Assembly: GCF_001039355.2 (NCBI RefSeq)
Contig: NW_019775292.1
Location: forward strand, 184,331 to 244,330
DNA from: Lingula anatina
Taxonomy: Eukaryota > Brachiopoda > Lingulata > Lingulida > Lingulidae
Length of the DNA: 60,000 nt
Direction of reading: 5' to 3'
Position numbers and translations under genes: made by a program. This document shows positions 38,301 through 51,873 of the stretch, one piece after another. The notes under the pieces were generated by a model that worked only from the letters and a program-made list of their open reading frames with translations, was not told the origin of the DNA and ran no database searches. Numbering within the stretch: the first letter of the stretch is position 1; every line of letters begins with the position of its first letter.

Positions 38301-38838
38301 ACCCCATTCCCATACCTAGATCAATCTAGCAGGATCGACCCATCTCAAAGGGGATTCTCGCTAAAGTGCATTCAGATTTAGGCTTCATTCACATGCAATG
38401 TCTATTTTCTAAATTCTATTTTCTATTCGCGGTATGTCTTATGATCACGGTCTGTGCCCTGAATATCCCGCGGCGTAATTACTGGCAGCGCGAGCCAGTT
38501 ACTATAAGTTACTATAAGTAACTGGCTTGCGCTGCCAGTAATTACGCCGCGGGATATTCAGGGCACAGACCGTGATCATAAGATAGCGCGAATAGAAAAT
38601 AGATTTTTAGAAAATAGACATTCCATGTGAACGAAGCCTAAGTGACCTAGATGTATTGCATGTCTACTGAAGCTGCTAAGCAATAACTAATTACCCCCTG
38701 ACAGCTTCAGTAGGCATGCCAGACATATCATAACCGCATCATAACCATGCAGACATTGTAATTACACTGATTATAATTTAGCGCGAAACCTCTCAGAGAT
38801 GGGTCAATACTGCTAGATCGATCTAGTTATGTAAATGG
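38301..38838. mobile_element. TWA-target MITE, family 1, copy e (block B counterpart of copy d)
   Basis: Same termini, TTA flanks and nested palindrome as the copy at 29689. Confidence 0.8.
38381..38638. mobile_element. Nested palindromic MITE, second copy
   Basis: 258 bp, same palindrome as 29770-30026. The left flank has mutated to TTA while the right remains TAA. Confidence 0.85.
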
Positions 38839-41617
38839 GGTCTTAGTTGGTCAGTCAGTCATTCAGTCACCCCCTAGTAACTATGCTAACACACTCACCA
38901 TTGGAATAATAGCATGGCATAAAGAACAGTGACTGTCATATGTCTCCCTTTACTGACAACAGGTGGTGTGAAAGTTTTACCAGCCTTTCTCCTGACCCCA
39001 AGGTCAGATCGGGGCACTCACAGGATGATGAACACTGTCAGGTATGATAGATGAAAGCACTTTCTTTGATTTATTTTATTAGCTGGGTGTCAAGGAGGCA
39101 ATTGGGCATAAAAGCTTAATAATGGCAATGATTGATGTGGTTAAGAGACACTTAGACTACCTTTTTAGCAGAGATAATGTGCACTTACCACTAAAATGTC
39201 TTTTACAATTTCACGCTAAGACAGTTCAAGGTAGCCCTGTGATTATGAAATGCATGTGATAAAGATAAGATTATATACATAGTTTGTAAAAATTGTTTTC
39301 TTAATATTTTTATTGCATCATCTGATTAACCTTCCTTAATATTGTTGAATATTGTTATAGTTTGGATAATAAATGAGTCATCTAGGACAATTGGTATCAG
39401 TAAACATCCTTGATTAGCTGTATTACTCTTTGACATGCAACATTACTCTGTGGGCCATTATATTTTCTTTTTCCTTCATGGCAACAATTCTCCTGTAGAA
39501 AACTTTTTGACAGTAAACATACCAGAACATCAGCGTCTGTTAATTGGATTTCAGCATTAATTTATTTGTAGACATTTAAATGTTAAAGATGGGACAAAAA
39601 CTACACCTGGGTCTTTCTGTAGTTTGTTTAATGTCATTACTCTATCATAAATACAATTGTTGTCATCATTATCATCACCCTCCATTCTTTGGAAGAATAG
39701 CAGGGACGTGGTCACCCAGAGTTGCCTCTTGTCTCATTATTCCTAGTATCTCATTTGGTTGCAGACTAGTATCATTCATGGTGATTGAACAGGTTGGATT
39801 TGGTCTGTGGTGTCCAAAATATAAACTTGGAGACTGGTTGGTCTCATGTTAGGGCACAGTGCCCAGCAAATTTAAGTCTCTAATTGTCAAAAAAAAAAAA
39901 AAAAAAAAACCTGAATTGCAGTCAAAAGCCAACAATGAGCTAAGGAAAATTACAGTTGACAGCTCGCCCATCATTCTCTGCCCACTAATGTCTGATTATA
40001 GACCACTTGGTAAAAGTGCACTTCAGACTGAAATGATTGTCAAAAGGGCCTCAGAGTATTTATGTGAGTAAAACAGTAGCACATTAATCAAAGATGTATG
40101 GAGTGTGATGGATTATGGTTTATGAAGTCTTTGTCTTCTGGGGGTTTTGACATTTATCTAGAATAATATTAAGCTCTGTCCAAAGAAAGAAAGAAAGATA
40201 TGTTCAGAAATAAATTGTGTAGCCCGATGATTCTCATAGTAACATTCTAAAAAAAATTATGCAAACAAAGTATGAATATAAATACAAGGAAGGAATGCTT
40301 TCCAAGCATTTTTTTCTCATGCAATTTGTTTACAAGCATAAACTAAGGTGTATATTAACAAAACCCATTTTTCTGTGATGCATATTTTGTCTAAGCACTA
40401 CCTAAATGTAGTCATATAATTGCAGTAATATTCCATTATTCCCTCATCTATTTTGTATCTTGGTGTATTGAAATCATTTCATAATTGATGAAAAATTAAG
40501 TGTTCAGATAATGTGGAAAAAGAACATTTCATCTGAAATCGTAAGAAAATTTCCAACATTCTGTTTCACTGTCGAGCCTCATTACACATTTAGAACCATT
40601 TCTCTGACCATAATTATTGATTTGTTTCAAACATTGTAGGTGGAGAACTGCTATTTGGTATATAAACTGTTATTTTAAGGTATTTTCATAGCTTATACAA
40701 CACTCCTATTTGTTGGTTATATAGAAATGAAGTCGTAAGTGTATGCTGGGAATACTGACAGTGAATATTATAGTTGAGCAAAAAAAGTACAGAATTCTTT
40801 TAAGTCAATGTCAAGTTTTCTGTTGGTTTTATTATGCTGCACAGGGTGAAGAAATAAATAAGTGAGGGTAAGATGAAAACAAAACGGTGAAAAACACAAT
40901 TCACCAGAACAGATTGCTGCAGAGAAGACAGCTGTGAATGTGATGGAGGGCATGGATGCATCCAAATCTATCAAATTCAAGTGTAGCCTGGTTTTAGTTA
41001 AAAAGAACAGACCTAACTAGGCATAATTTTGCCAAAAAAAATTATTTAGTTAAAGGCAATCTTAAATCATCTCAACACCTTTGGCTGCTTTGTTTTACTG
41101 CTTTACTAGTAAAAAGGTACTATTTTATTTTTATGTTTCCATTTGCTAGCAGAGAAGATTTTCTACATATCCAATTTCCTGAAAAATTATCTCTTTGGTT
41201 CTAATTTGCAGGAAGTGCACTCTGATCATTATCTGAAAAAATTGATTAGTCAGTTACATTTTAGGCGGGCTGGATTCTGTCTGTTCAGTTAAACTATATA
41301 TTCAGTCTGCCTTGGGATTAAAAAAAAAGAGATATAACCTGAAGATTGTGCACTGTGAAAAACGCAAAGGTTATACGAGTATAAAAATCATATATGATAT
41401 TAACATTTGTATCGGTCAATAAATCCAGGAAACAATAGCCGTCAGCTGACCTGCGTATTTCTATCACATGACATTTGTATCATCATATTTAATAGAGCAA
41501 AATGAGCCATTATGTTAGTCAGCCAAGGTTGCCATGGAAACGAAATGGTGATGAAGATCCCCTTATGTCCTCCTCACATGTGTTCTCAGTTGCCATTAGA
41601 TAGGGAAGTCTCTTTGA

Positions 41618-41686
41618 ATGCATCTGTTTATGAAGGATACAGCGAGAAGCAGCATGAGTCTGGTGCTGGCCAGAGTGGGGATACAG
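41618..41686 (+). CDS. Second copy of the MHLFMKD candidate first exon (block B copy 2)
   Basis: Same 23-codon frame and same GTAAAG donor in phase 0 as the candidate at 33016. It is probably the allelic counterpart if the two block B copies are a haplotype artefact. Confidence 0.28.
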
Positions 41687-42714
41687 GTAAAGTTTTAACC
41701 CACGTAATTCAAGATACACAAAAGACAAGATAAGACATAGTGCTGAGGTTTCTTGGTGTCGTAGTGTCTACATAATACATAACTGAAGTTGTGTGCTAAC
41801 ATGGTAGTTTTCACAATATTGTTGTATAACATATTGGATGTTATACAACATTGTTAACACATTGAGTATACATTTTTTTATATATATGGATGTACTTGCC
41901 GTGATAAAAGATATTACTTTTGATCCATATTACTGCAGATTGTGGTCTTACTGGTGAACTTTGAGTTATAAGCATATGTATTGATTTAACAATATGCACT
42001 TTAAGCATTTGACTCTGTATGTTGTTTCTGGCTAAGATCAAATGCTTGAGCTGTTCATAGACATCCTGGCGTCTTCTTTGAAGGCTTATTATGGAACAAA
42101 ATGCCATATGGAGGTATTGTCAATTGATTTCTCGTTGTTCTCAGAAGGATTATCAGTTGGACAAGTTGTGCTTCTTTCGTCTTGCTCTAGATATCTCAGG
42201 AAGCTGAAGTCTAAGAGCAATTATACTTTATATTTTCACAAACTTAAAAAAAACATTTTATTTAATATTTAGGGATTGAAAACAATGGGGCTGGAAAAGA
42301 GAGAATGTGGTTATATTTTGTGGTTGAAATATAAACATCTTATCACAGAGCAGCAAGGGCTTGCTGTCAAAACTTGATTAATTCTCACAGCACACAACTT
42401 CATAAGATCTGATAATTTTGTACTGTAAATGTAATTGGGTATTTTCTAGCATCCTGCAATATCTCCCCAGTGTATATAGGTCACTCAGCAGAGTTCACTG
42501 AACAGACAAGATGAGCTTTGTTATTTTCTCATCACTGTTGTAATAAATCTCTCCCAAATGACCTGTTTCAGCTTTGTGTCCAACATTTTCCCCATCCACT
42601 AAGCTCTTCATGAAGGATCTAATGGAAGAAACAGGGGACTGAAATAAGAGATACCTTGTCCAGGTTTGAATCGGTTGATGTATGTAATCAGAAGGGGTGT
42701 ATTTGACCAGATAT

Positions 42715-44838
42715 CCAATTGCCTTGCACCCAGTATGCAAAGGACCTCAAGCTGAAAGTTGGTCTTAATTTGAAGACTAATAATTTTGGTCAACGTTGAT
42801 CTAGAAGAAATCTGTCATGTCTTCTGTAATAAAATAATAATTGACATAAACAAGGATCTCTTACTTTTTGTTGAACAGGCCCAATTGCCTTTTGAAGTGG
42901 ATATTATATATATATATATTGTGTTAAAGGTGACTGAAATTATCTGCCTAAAAGTCAAATCTGTCTTTTAGGTTAAGTTCTTTTGTAATACTGACCCCTG
43001 GATCCCTATAGAGAGCCTGACATAATGTACATAAATGGAAAGGAAGGCACACCAGTAGGACACTACTTAATCAGGAAACTTAGTGAATTTTTATCAAGTC
43101 AACACTGAGTGCAAGTTGTAAAATCTTCTTATTTAAGCTTTCTTTCATGTGTCTGATTCAGGTAGAATATACAGTACTTGAAGGACAAGGGGTTAAATAT
43201 AATCAACAAAATCATCTTTAAAGAGCTGAATAAAGATATGGACTAATGTCAGCAGTGGAACCAAAAGCAGTTATGACCCCCCTAACTTGGTTGTATATTT
43301 TTATTGTTAATAAAAAATGGAATTTAACAAAAGGAAAAATAAGAGAATTTTGCCTGCAGTTTAGCTGAAAAATGCACATACTAATAAACATCTTATGTAA
43401 AACTTGACTTTTGTCTTCTAAATAGATGTGCAAATGTACATGTTTTACTGCTCAGTACATTATTTTGGGTGATATTGGGTTTTTTTTCATCAAATCACCC
43501 CCAAAAAGGTTTTTTTCATGCTTGGTTATCATAATACAAAAAATGATAGTGATCTTTTATGTGGTTTTCAGATTCTATAACGTCCAAATCTGATAAAAAA
43601 GGCGTTTTTTTTTCTGTTAAAGAATGGATGTAGAAAATTTTGCCATTTTATCTGTTTTCCCTACTTTATCATAGTTAAGTTGCTGACAAAGTTGAACAGG
43701 AGACATGAAAATTCATACATAACATTTGGACATGTCCTAGACCTTCATTTTAAGGTCAGGTTGGTTAAATTTCCAGTTTTATGGTATTAAAATGCTTGTG
43801 ATCATTTCCTCATCAGATAGGTCAAATTCATATTACATATACTGTAATGGTTTGTATCAGTAGGTATCTGCCAGATCTGTCAAGATTTTAGGATCAATGC
43901 ATCCATTATCACAGATGTGGCTCTCAGCCAATATAAAGCCTAGTTTTGTATCATTTGTTGCCATTTTACTATAAATACATCTTTTTTCTTTTTCCCCTTA
44001 AATCCTCCTTCATCCATCTTTCAAGCAAGAAAAAAAATGCTAAGAAATTGTCATACTTCAAACCCACATCTCGACTTATCACCTTTTGAAATCCATAGAT
44101 ATAGTGTATGATCTAGTTAATTTAAGACTGACATTTTTCAGGAGGATTTCATCACATAGATTGAGGGTTTCAGCCGTTTTTCTTGTTCTTATCCGAATTC
44201 CATCATTTCAGGGAAAATATCAGCAATATTTGATGTATTTGAACAAACCACCAGCTTTTGTTTGATGAATCGTAATTGCAGTTTTTCAATATGAAGCTTG
44301 TCAGTAATTTTTCCCGTCCCCATTCATCATAGTTATTTAGGAAGTTGGACAGAACTGTAAGATCAAACTGCTTTTCTTTCAGTGATGTGATAATGGGGTT
44401 GCACAGAAATGATTGTGCTTCAGATAATTACATTGTCTCATTCAAAACTGACTGAGTACACAAATGATAATAATAATAATAATAATATTTGAATACCTTT
44501 GAATGAATGAAATTTTTCACTGTGAGAAATAATTATTATTCCATTATTTCAAACAGTTTGTAATAAGTTGAATTAAAAAAAAAATGTAGCATATTTCTCT
44601 AGAATGACAAAATTTAATTTATGAGTTGCATTTTATAGAAATATGATTCTTAAGCTGATTTCTAACATGAGGAAGATTGTGTTAAAATTTTTCGTCCATT
44701 TCCCTTGTGTCAATTTCAACTAAAGTGAAATGTACAACAATGTTGATTTCAGCAATGTACAATTTTGTCAATTTCAGAAATGTACATGTCGTCTGCTTTG
44801 TTTATCATATTTATAGAAGACCCCTTTTTCTGTGCAAA
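42715..44838 (+). other. Intron 1, single-copy stretch after block B
   Basis: AT-rich, with a short TA run (about 42907-42920) and an (AAT)n repeat (about 44468-44487). No exon was recognised. Confidence 0.5.
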
Positions 44839-44916
44839 ATGTATCCCATCTTTGATCCTCAACAGAAAATATTTTCAGATGAAGATGATTGGGAACGATT
44901 AAATTCAGAAATGTGG
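44839..44916 (+). CDS. Candidate alternative first exon, begins MYPIFDPQQKIFSDEDDW
   Basis: ATG 44839 opens 26 codons that end with SEMW at a strong donor (TGG|GTGAGT) in phase 0, as the RBFOX exon at 52734 requires. The peptide is acidic and aromatic and looks protein-like (DEDDWERLNS), unlike the surrounding intronic frames. The frame stays open upstream of the ATG to a possible acceptor at 44816 (ATTTATAG), but that acceptor would give the wrong phase for joining the exon at 14202, so a first-exon reading is preferred. I do not recognise the peptide. Confidence 0.35.
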
Positions 44917-46566
44917 GTGAGTTGGCTCTTGCTGTTTCCTGATGTTCATTTGTTTACACAGAGCTAAGGCATCTGGGAATGGTTCCTGACCTTCATGTGT
45001 TTGACAAACCAATTTAAGGGAGTAAATTGATCTGACCTTATCTTGTGAGCTGAACTTTGCTAGGAATTTCATTAATACTTAAAGAAAGAGAAAGTTGATA
45101 AAAGCTGATGATAGCCTAGAGAGTAAACCTGTAAGCTTTCCAAGGAATTTTAGGAGGATCCAACTCTTCTGATAGGCAGATGCATATGGTCCTGCTGTTT
45201 GGGAGGAAAATTGTATTAGATTACTTGGCATCCAGCTGACCCTTTTCTTCAAAGACAAGCAGTCCTTAATTTAGAGTATTATCAGTGGCAGTAACTTGGA
45301 TGGTTGTTCCTGCAAAAGTTTTAGTGAGAAAGTTAAGTTTAGAGTATCTCTTTCTCATGTTCAGTCAGTTCTGAAGGATAAACAGAAGAGTTCTCAAACT
45401 TTATTGAAGAATGTGGCCAGCAGCTTTGGCAGCAAAAGGACTGGTAATGTATTACATTTAACATTAAGATGTAAAAACTTAATATTAATTTGAATTCTCT
45501 GATTTTAGGAAGGCTAAAAGGAAGTTTCAAAAGTAGACAAGAGGCGAGACAATTCGGAAAGAGATAATTTACAAAACATTGAATGGTTTGAATTTTGGGT
45601 TCTACACCTCATTCTTTACTGTTTAAGAAATTTTCTATTGGCTTAACATTAATTACTTATTTTTACAAAGAATGCATGGCTAACATATATAACTGATGTG
45701 AATGTACATAAATTTGTATGACCTACATTGGTCTGCATATCAGCTAGGTCTGTTGAGATGCTGATTTTAAAATTCTTATTCTCTGAAACATCTCTTGCAA
45801 GAGGAAATTGGCATAGAGTTTTATGATTATGGATAGCCTGTTTTAACTAAACGTACTAACAGTAACTGTGTGGTAAATTTAAGGACGGATTACTTTTTCC
45901 ACCGCCATAATGCCCAAAAATAGTGTGGAACTTAGGGCCGCTGTTTTGACATATGGCAGCAAATGGTTTTCGTTAGTATCAGTTTACATAGTGATTCAGC
46001 TTGGAGTTGGTATGCCAGCTGTGACGTAAAAACCACAGAAATACTCCAAATTGGCCATGATATGCATTGGAGGGTATTCCACATGTACACTTGGGTTAAT
46101 TTTTCTGCTTTGGATAAGGCATATTAATCTGCAGCACACATTTTCATGAAGTCTTGTTGACAGTTTTGGTCATCAATAAGATTGGCCATGGGGTAATTAG
46201 GATTATATTGATGGTTTCCCTCTGCTAAAAATGAGCAGAGCCATTTTTTGTCTAGTTAGGAATATTTATTCCCATTCTTAACACAAGGCACAGACATGCG
46301 TATTTATCTTAAGGATGTGCTTATATAACCTATTCCAAGCAGTTCAGACTCAGGGTGGGTTGTTTTACCAGGCAGAGAATCTAAGATATGGCCTTGAGCT
46401 GTTGGTCTTTAAGAAAGCATATTAGATTTAAAATGTAGAGCCACTTATCTTAGATGTGCAGAAAGTGGATTTGATTTTCTTTTCTGTGATGTTTTATTGA
46501 TTGTATACCATATAGTAGAATTATTTTTTAAAAGGGTGGGAACTGCATATTTGTGAAAGGAGTTTC

Positions 46567-46990
46567 AAACCCTGTTCACACAACAGCCATTTATCCGGAT
46601 AAATCAAATCCAGTCACAGTTCGAATAATTGTGCTAGTGTGCATGCATGACTAATTTTGCTAATAAGGGATTCTCAAAATCCAGGATTGGATTTTTTACA
46701 CCAATTGGAATATCTTACCTAAACTAGCACCTAGTTAGGGTCTTACTGTCCATGGGCACGCAGTGAGAGGAAACAAACTTCTTTTATGGTCTTTTGCTGT
46801 TTAAATATGATTTCCAAGAATGCTGGAATGACTTTTGAATTGCATTTGATGTAACAAATTAAAACAGACAAAAAACTCGGTAAGAATAGAGCAGTAATTA
46901 TTGCCACATTTTTGTATGCACAGGGTTTTCCTTTGCAGTGCATGTGCAATTGTTCAAACAGGAAGCAGCACCTGTATTTTCAGCATCTGA
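46567..46990. repeat. Interspersed repeat, family 3, copy 2
   Basis: Diverged partner of 24574-25030, with shared blocks CATTTATCCGGATAAAT, AAGAATGCTGGAATG and GTTTTCC-TGCATG. Non-coding. Confidence 0.6.
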
Positions 46991-48025
46991 TTCTGTTTTG
47001 CTTTGCTGTGTGTGTACAGGGAAGCTAATTGAATTTTTTATTTGAAATGCAAATTTGAAATATCAGATGGTAGTATTTCTGTCTATGTGACCCAAATGCA
47101 CAGTTATATGGATACAAAATAGTGGCCTGAAGTATTCACTAATAGGTAAGGTATAAATGGTCACTAAGGCTAGCTTGTGTGCATAATCCTAGGAATGTGG
47201 TGGTTTTCAGCTGTTAGATGAGAACTTTGGAAGGGGTAAGCTTCAAGAAATAGCTGTAATTCTAACTCCCAAGACTGAACAAATTAAATGTCAAACTGGG
47301 CTCAGTTTTTCTAGATTGGTGTGAAGATGTCAGATGAGATAAATCAAAATCAATCACAGTGCCACACTATACCAAGGGGAATGGCTATGGAGTGGTCCTA
47401 GCAGAAGTCAGAATGGACCTAATGTAAGTCTTGTCTTGTACCAGAGAAGACTTGATAGATAGAAGCCGTGGGCTAACATCATTATCTCACATTATGTGTC
47501 ATTAGAAGTGATGGAGAGTTAGCATGATACCAGAACATCTCTGAGAAATACTCTTACACCATAGTGATTGTTTCCGTGCAGTACTTGACTGCCTATTATT
47601 ACTTTTCCACCTATATTTTATATCGTCTACTGGAAAACCCCACAACAAAGGATGCAGGAGAAATAGTGATGTCTTTTGCACTTTTTAATGTAATTTTTCA
47701 TTCAGTAGGACTTGAGTTTGTGAGCTATTACTGGTTATATGTAAATGCCCTTGGAAGACATTTTCTGGATCCCAAAGGTGCTTTTTTTAACTCCGTAAAA
47801 ATTAGAAATTGAGGCTAGGTATCAGTTATTAAATTGATCAAGTTATCTTTCCCTTTCATTTGGCATGCATCTATAAGTTGTAATAAAGATATCATAATTA
47901 TATCTTCTGATTGTCTGCTTTAATCATGTTAGTTTGCATGTAATGGTACAATTTTTTTTTCTTTTTGGCATTTAGATGATGAAAAATGTTGGACATGCAG
48001 GTATCATCTGATGTCCTTATATTCA

Positions 48026-48065
<40 letters not shown>

Positions 48066-49082
48066 TGAGTTTGTGCAAAAATGATTCAATAGTAGAAATA
48101 GGATTTAAAAATGCACTCATATAAATATTTCTATAAAAAAAAAGAAAAGTATGAGTGAATTTTTGCCTCTCAAGTGATTCCTTGGGTGTCATTAGTCAGA
48201 ACTACATGTTCTTCACTCAGTTGACATGTGATGTTAAAGTTTTCTAATGAAATAAGTAAGGCATAAGCTTATTGCTCATTTTCATTATTTTCATTAGCTT
48301 CAGGACATGGGTTTGTGGACATCAGAAGTTGACCCACTGACATTGGTACCCATTTTAGCTCTGTTGAATTTAACCGTATTTTACCAATCTGTTCACCTTT
48401 TGATGCCAATTTGTAGTTGTCCAATAATTGTGGGTAGTCTAATTTATTTTAAAGCTGCTCTGTACTTTACAACTGTTCACCTACACAGTAAACAGAAAAG
48501 TGTTGTTATGTGCAAAAGATCTTTAACAATTTTTGACACAGCATAAGCATTTTACAGGAATGAGATTTTTCCAACTAGTGGCAATTTCCAACTCTTTGAG
48601 AGCCAAAAATATCATTGTCCTGGGAAGTCCACTAGATCCCATAATTTCTGACTTTTTCACTAAATGTCGGTTTCAACATTGATTTTAAATCTGGAAAAAT
48701 TTGACACATTTAATGTAGCAACATTTTTGGAACTTGGGGGAAACAAATAATAATTAGCGTTTGATAATTCCAGATAGACAGTACAGTAGGGAGCATGTGC
48801 TTAATGGCATCTTTTTCATACAAGTAATCTTGTATTTGGTGGATTAATCCTGTTTTGACTTGTCTTGTACCAGGCACTTGAGACTGAAAACAGGCTCTAG
48901 TGCCTTTGATTAAACAATTAAAAAAGTGAGAACTTAAGAGCACCACTTTAGACAAATACCTTAAATGCCAGAGAACAGTTCAGAATTTTGCAAGATGTTG
49001 ATCCTCTTAAAGAAAAGAGACCTTTTTCCTGGTGCAACCAAAATGAAATTGCAATTTTTGCTGTTTTTGATTAATTTGTCAG
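46991..49082 (+). other. Intron 1, right part, no recognised exon
   Basis: AT-rich, with a (CA)n microsatellite. The open frames at 47564-47812 and 48307-48546 are hydrophobic by composition and lack splice-site or homology support. Confidence 0.45.
48027..48061 (+). repeat. (CA)n microsatellite
   Basis: About 17 CA units. Confidence 0.95.
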
Positions 49083-49161
49083 TAGTGATGCTCACTTCAT
49101 CGAACATCACGCAAAGTCAAAGATTATCTCTAAAGCAGCAAATGAAGAACAGCACTTGCCG
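49083..49161 (+). other. Candidate 79-nt internal exon in intron 1
   Basis: A pyrimidine-rich tract with TTTGTCAG ends at 49082. A strong donor, CCG|GTAAGA, follows 79 nt later. The frame ending in phase 0 at the donor is open through the exon and reads protein-like (SDAHFIEHH then AANEEQHLP), but it enters with one extra base, so it cannot join the 14202 donor in frame. It could be a 5' UTR exon of a distal isoform, an exon of an unseen gene, or a pseudo-exon. Confidence 0.22.
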
Positions 49162-50673
49162 GTAAGATACTAATAGAGAATTTAATAAAATAAATACAGG
49201 ATAGAAATGGCGATTTTGTACATTGAATGAACTTGAATTTTATAAGGGTATCTATAAGTATGTCTATGTCTCAGTATTGCAAGTGTTTTTTAAACTGTTG
49301 GTCTGCCTTTTATATAGAACACTGTTCTTGCAAAAGATCAGTTGGCATTGCTTTAATTGAGCAAACGTTCATTAACAGTCTTTCATTGTTTGACATACTG
49401 GAAGGTAAAGGAAGATGAGGGTTCCAGAGTAGTAGCAAATGTCTGATCGTGTTTTTGTTTCTGATGCTTTCCTGCAAGTTTGCTTTCCATTCCTTCCCTA
49501 AGGGGGTTTATAGATGGACTAAGGTGCCTCCAAGGAATTACCCGACTTGCTTATTCCCTCCCCTCATCAGGTAATTAGAATGTTCCATTGGCCAATTTTA
49601 CCTGCAGTCTCCTTTGCAAATTACACCTGTGTGCTGTTGGTCTTATAAGTATCTTTGTGAGAAAGCAGGTTTAATCAGTGTTCGTGTCCAGGGATTAATT
49701 AGAAATACTTCTTGCTTCAACCCTTACTCTAGGGGGTCACATCCAGTTGCAATTTTAATTAATCACACCTAGCACATTGAGCCTCAGAACTAAAAAAAAA
49801 AGTACATATTAGAGATTTCTTCTGTCACTTCATAGGTCTTTCTTGTAGTTGAATTGATTATTGTTGTTCAGTTAGTAAGGTCTTTTTTAGTAGGTTAAGT
49901 GAATTCTGTTGTTGTTTTTTGACAATGTTTCTTAAACACCAATGTACAGGTTTAAGCTGATTAGTAAAAAAAAATGTAGGCTAATAACATATTGTTGGAG
50001 GGTGGGGAATTACCAGTTTATTGTCTATGCATCTGTAACAATAAAATTATTTGTTTGATATTTTAAACTTGATTTCTATTATTTTGGCCAGCTATATATT
50101 TAGTTATGGTTCATTATTGGCGACTTATGTTAAATGGTTCCTTTTTATAAGATCAGTTGAATAGCTAATTTGGCCTTGAGACATATTTTCAAGTTTTTTT
50201 TTTTTTTACCCTTAGTGTTGTTGGTGTCAAAAGAAATTTCTTTCTATCTTAACGAAATTGGAAATCCAAACTAACAGAATGATCTTGAGAAATTAAAACT
50301 TGACCTAATTAAAGCACTCGTGCACATGCACGTTACAGTTAAAGGTACCTTGGCTGGGTGTTTTTAAGTTAATGAGCATGGTATATCAGGCACACAGAAC
50401 CTTTCATGAATAACTTAGCATGACTGAGAACAATTATTGTCTGTTGAAATGGAGTTCTGAGGTGGTCGACTATCATGATAGGGTTACCTTTACATCTGTA
50501 TGTCTCCAACAATTGCATAACATATTCCTTTCATATTTGGTTTCTTTTTTAGTGGAACCCAGCATAATTTATGTGAAATATGTGTATTATATTTTAAAGT
50601 TAATGAATCTACCAAGATAGGTGAATATTCCGTAGTCTGTTGTACATATTGTACATAGTATATTTATCGCTCA

Positions 50674-50760
<87 letters not shown>

Positions 50761-51839
50761 AAGATGCGATGAAACTGGTCGGGATAAAATAACTGCTGTT
50801 TTTTATTTCTTTTTGTCACATATATAAGACACTAATTATTTGTGTATTATTTATTGGCAGACTGAATATTAAATTTACTATATCTTACTTTGTGACATAT
50901 GGGTTTTGGACAGCCTGACGCACAATGTTGGAATTTCACCAGCATTTTGATGTATTGTTATTTATTTTGATACCAACAAATGAACTTTTGATGGCCCACT
51001 CCCCATTATGTGTTAGCTTGGCAATGGGTTTTAGCATGCTAAATGGCAGTGTAACTGTATTGTTACACTTACACGCAATGAATATTCATGAATTATATCA
51101 GCCTTAAGTTACCATGGCAATTTGATTTAGATTGGCAAAGTAATGTGTCCTTTGCTGATTCTAGCTATTAGCAGGAAGAAGAGGTCACACATGTTTATGT
51201 ATTGGAGGAAAAGTGTCCATTGAAGCAAGTCCAGAAGTAGTTGCAGTTCAAAGTGTCTGGCAGTGCATGCATCTGCATATAGAGCTTCTATTTCCTTTCT
51301 GGGTAAAATAACCAATGAAGCTACAGGGCTTAATGACCTCCTAAACTAGGACCATATCAAGTTTCAGGAATTTGCTCATAATTTACATGCAGTGTAGCTG
51401 TACACTGAGGTCACAGCGTTTCTGCTCTGGTTTGGCAACAAAGACTATTACTTTAAATCAGTTTACTAAACTGTGTGCCCATGAAAAGCTGGATTGTACT
51501 CCCAGCAGGATTTGGAAGTGGAGGTTATAAAGTCAAGACTACAAATATGGTAAATATGGAGAGGCCGTGTGGTAAAACAGACCTAAAGTCATTCCATATG
51601 CTAAAGCAGATTTGAAGATGGTTTTTGTTAGTTTTCCCTTTCTTTGTTAGTGTCTGACTCATTGGCTTGTTCCGCATGAATATATCATGCCCAGAGGAGA
51701 TATTTCATTAGTATTGAAAACTGCAGGCAATCACGTCATTGGCAACTCCACCATTAGTGTATTCAATATAATATCACCTCCAGGGAGAGCTGGCTAGCTG
51801 ATAATTTGTATTCTTCTGGTGTGCACTATATGCAGTGTA
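49162..51839 (+). other. Intron 1, right part, no recognised exon
   Basis: AT-rich, containing the long TA repeat. No gene was recognised. Confidence 0.45.
50676..50758 (+). repeat. Long (TA)n microsatellite
   Basis: About 41 uninterrupted TA units. Likely polymorphic and prone to cruciform formation and assembly error. Confidence 0.97.
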
Positions 51840-51873
51840 GTTGGAACAGGAGGACTCTCAGCACTTGAAAACA

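Larger units (their letters stand above)
34475..42714 (+). repeat. Block B copy 2 (pairs with 25861-34115)
   Basis: Starts at the TTTATTTATTTA run and continues to the ATAT at 42714, after which it enters sequence not present after copy 1. See copy 1 for divergence. It contains second copies of the MITE pair and the candidate exons. Confidence 0.95.

Noticed and set aside
47898-48192. Minus-strand Cys/Val-rich frames
   Set aside because: Translations of the CA microsatellite.
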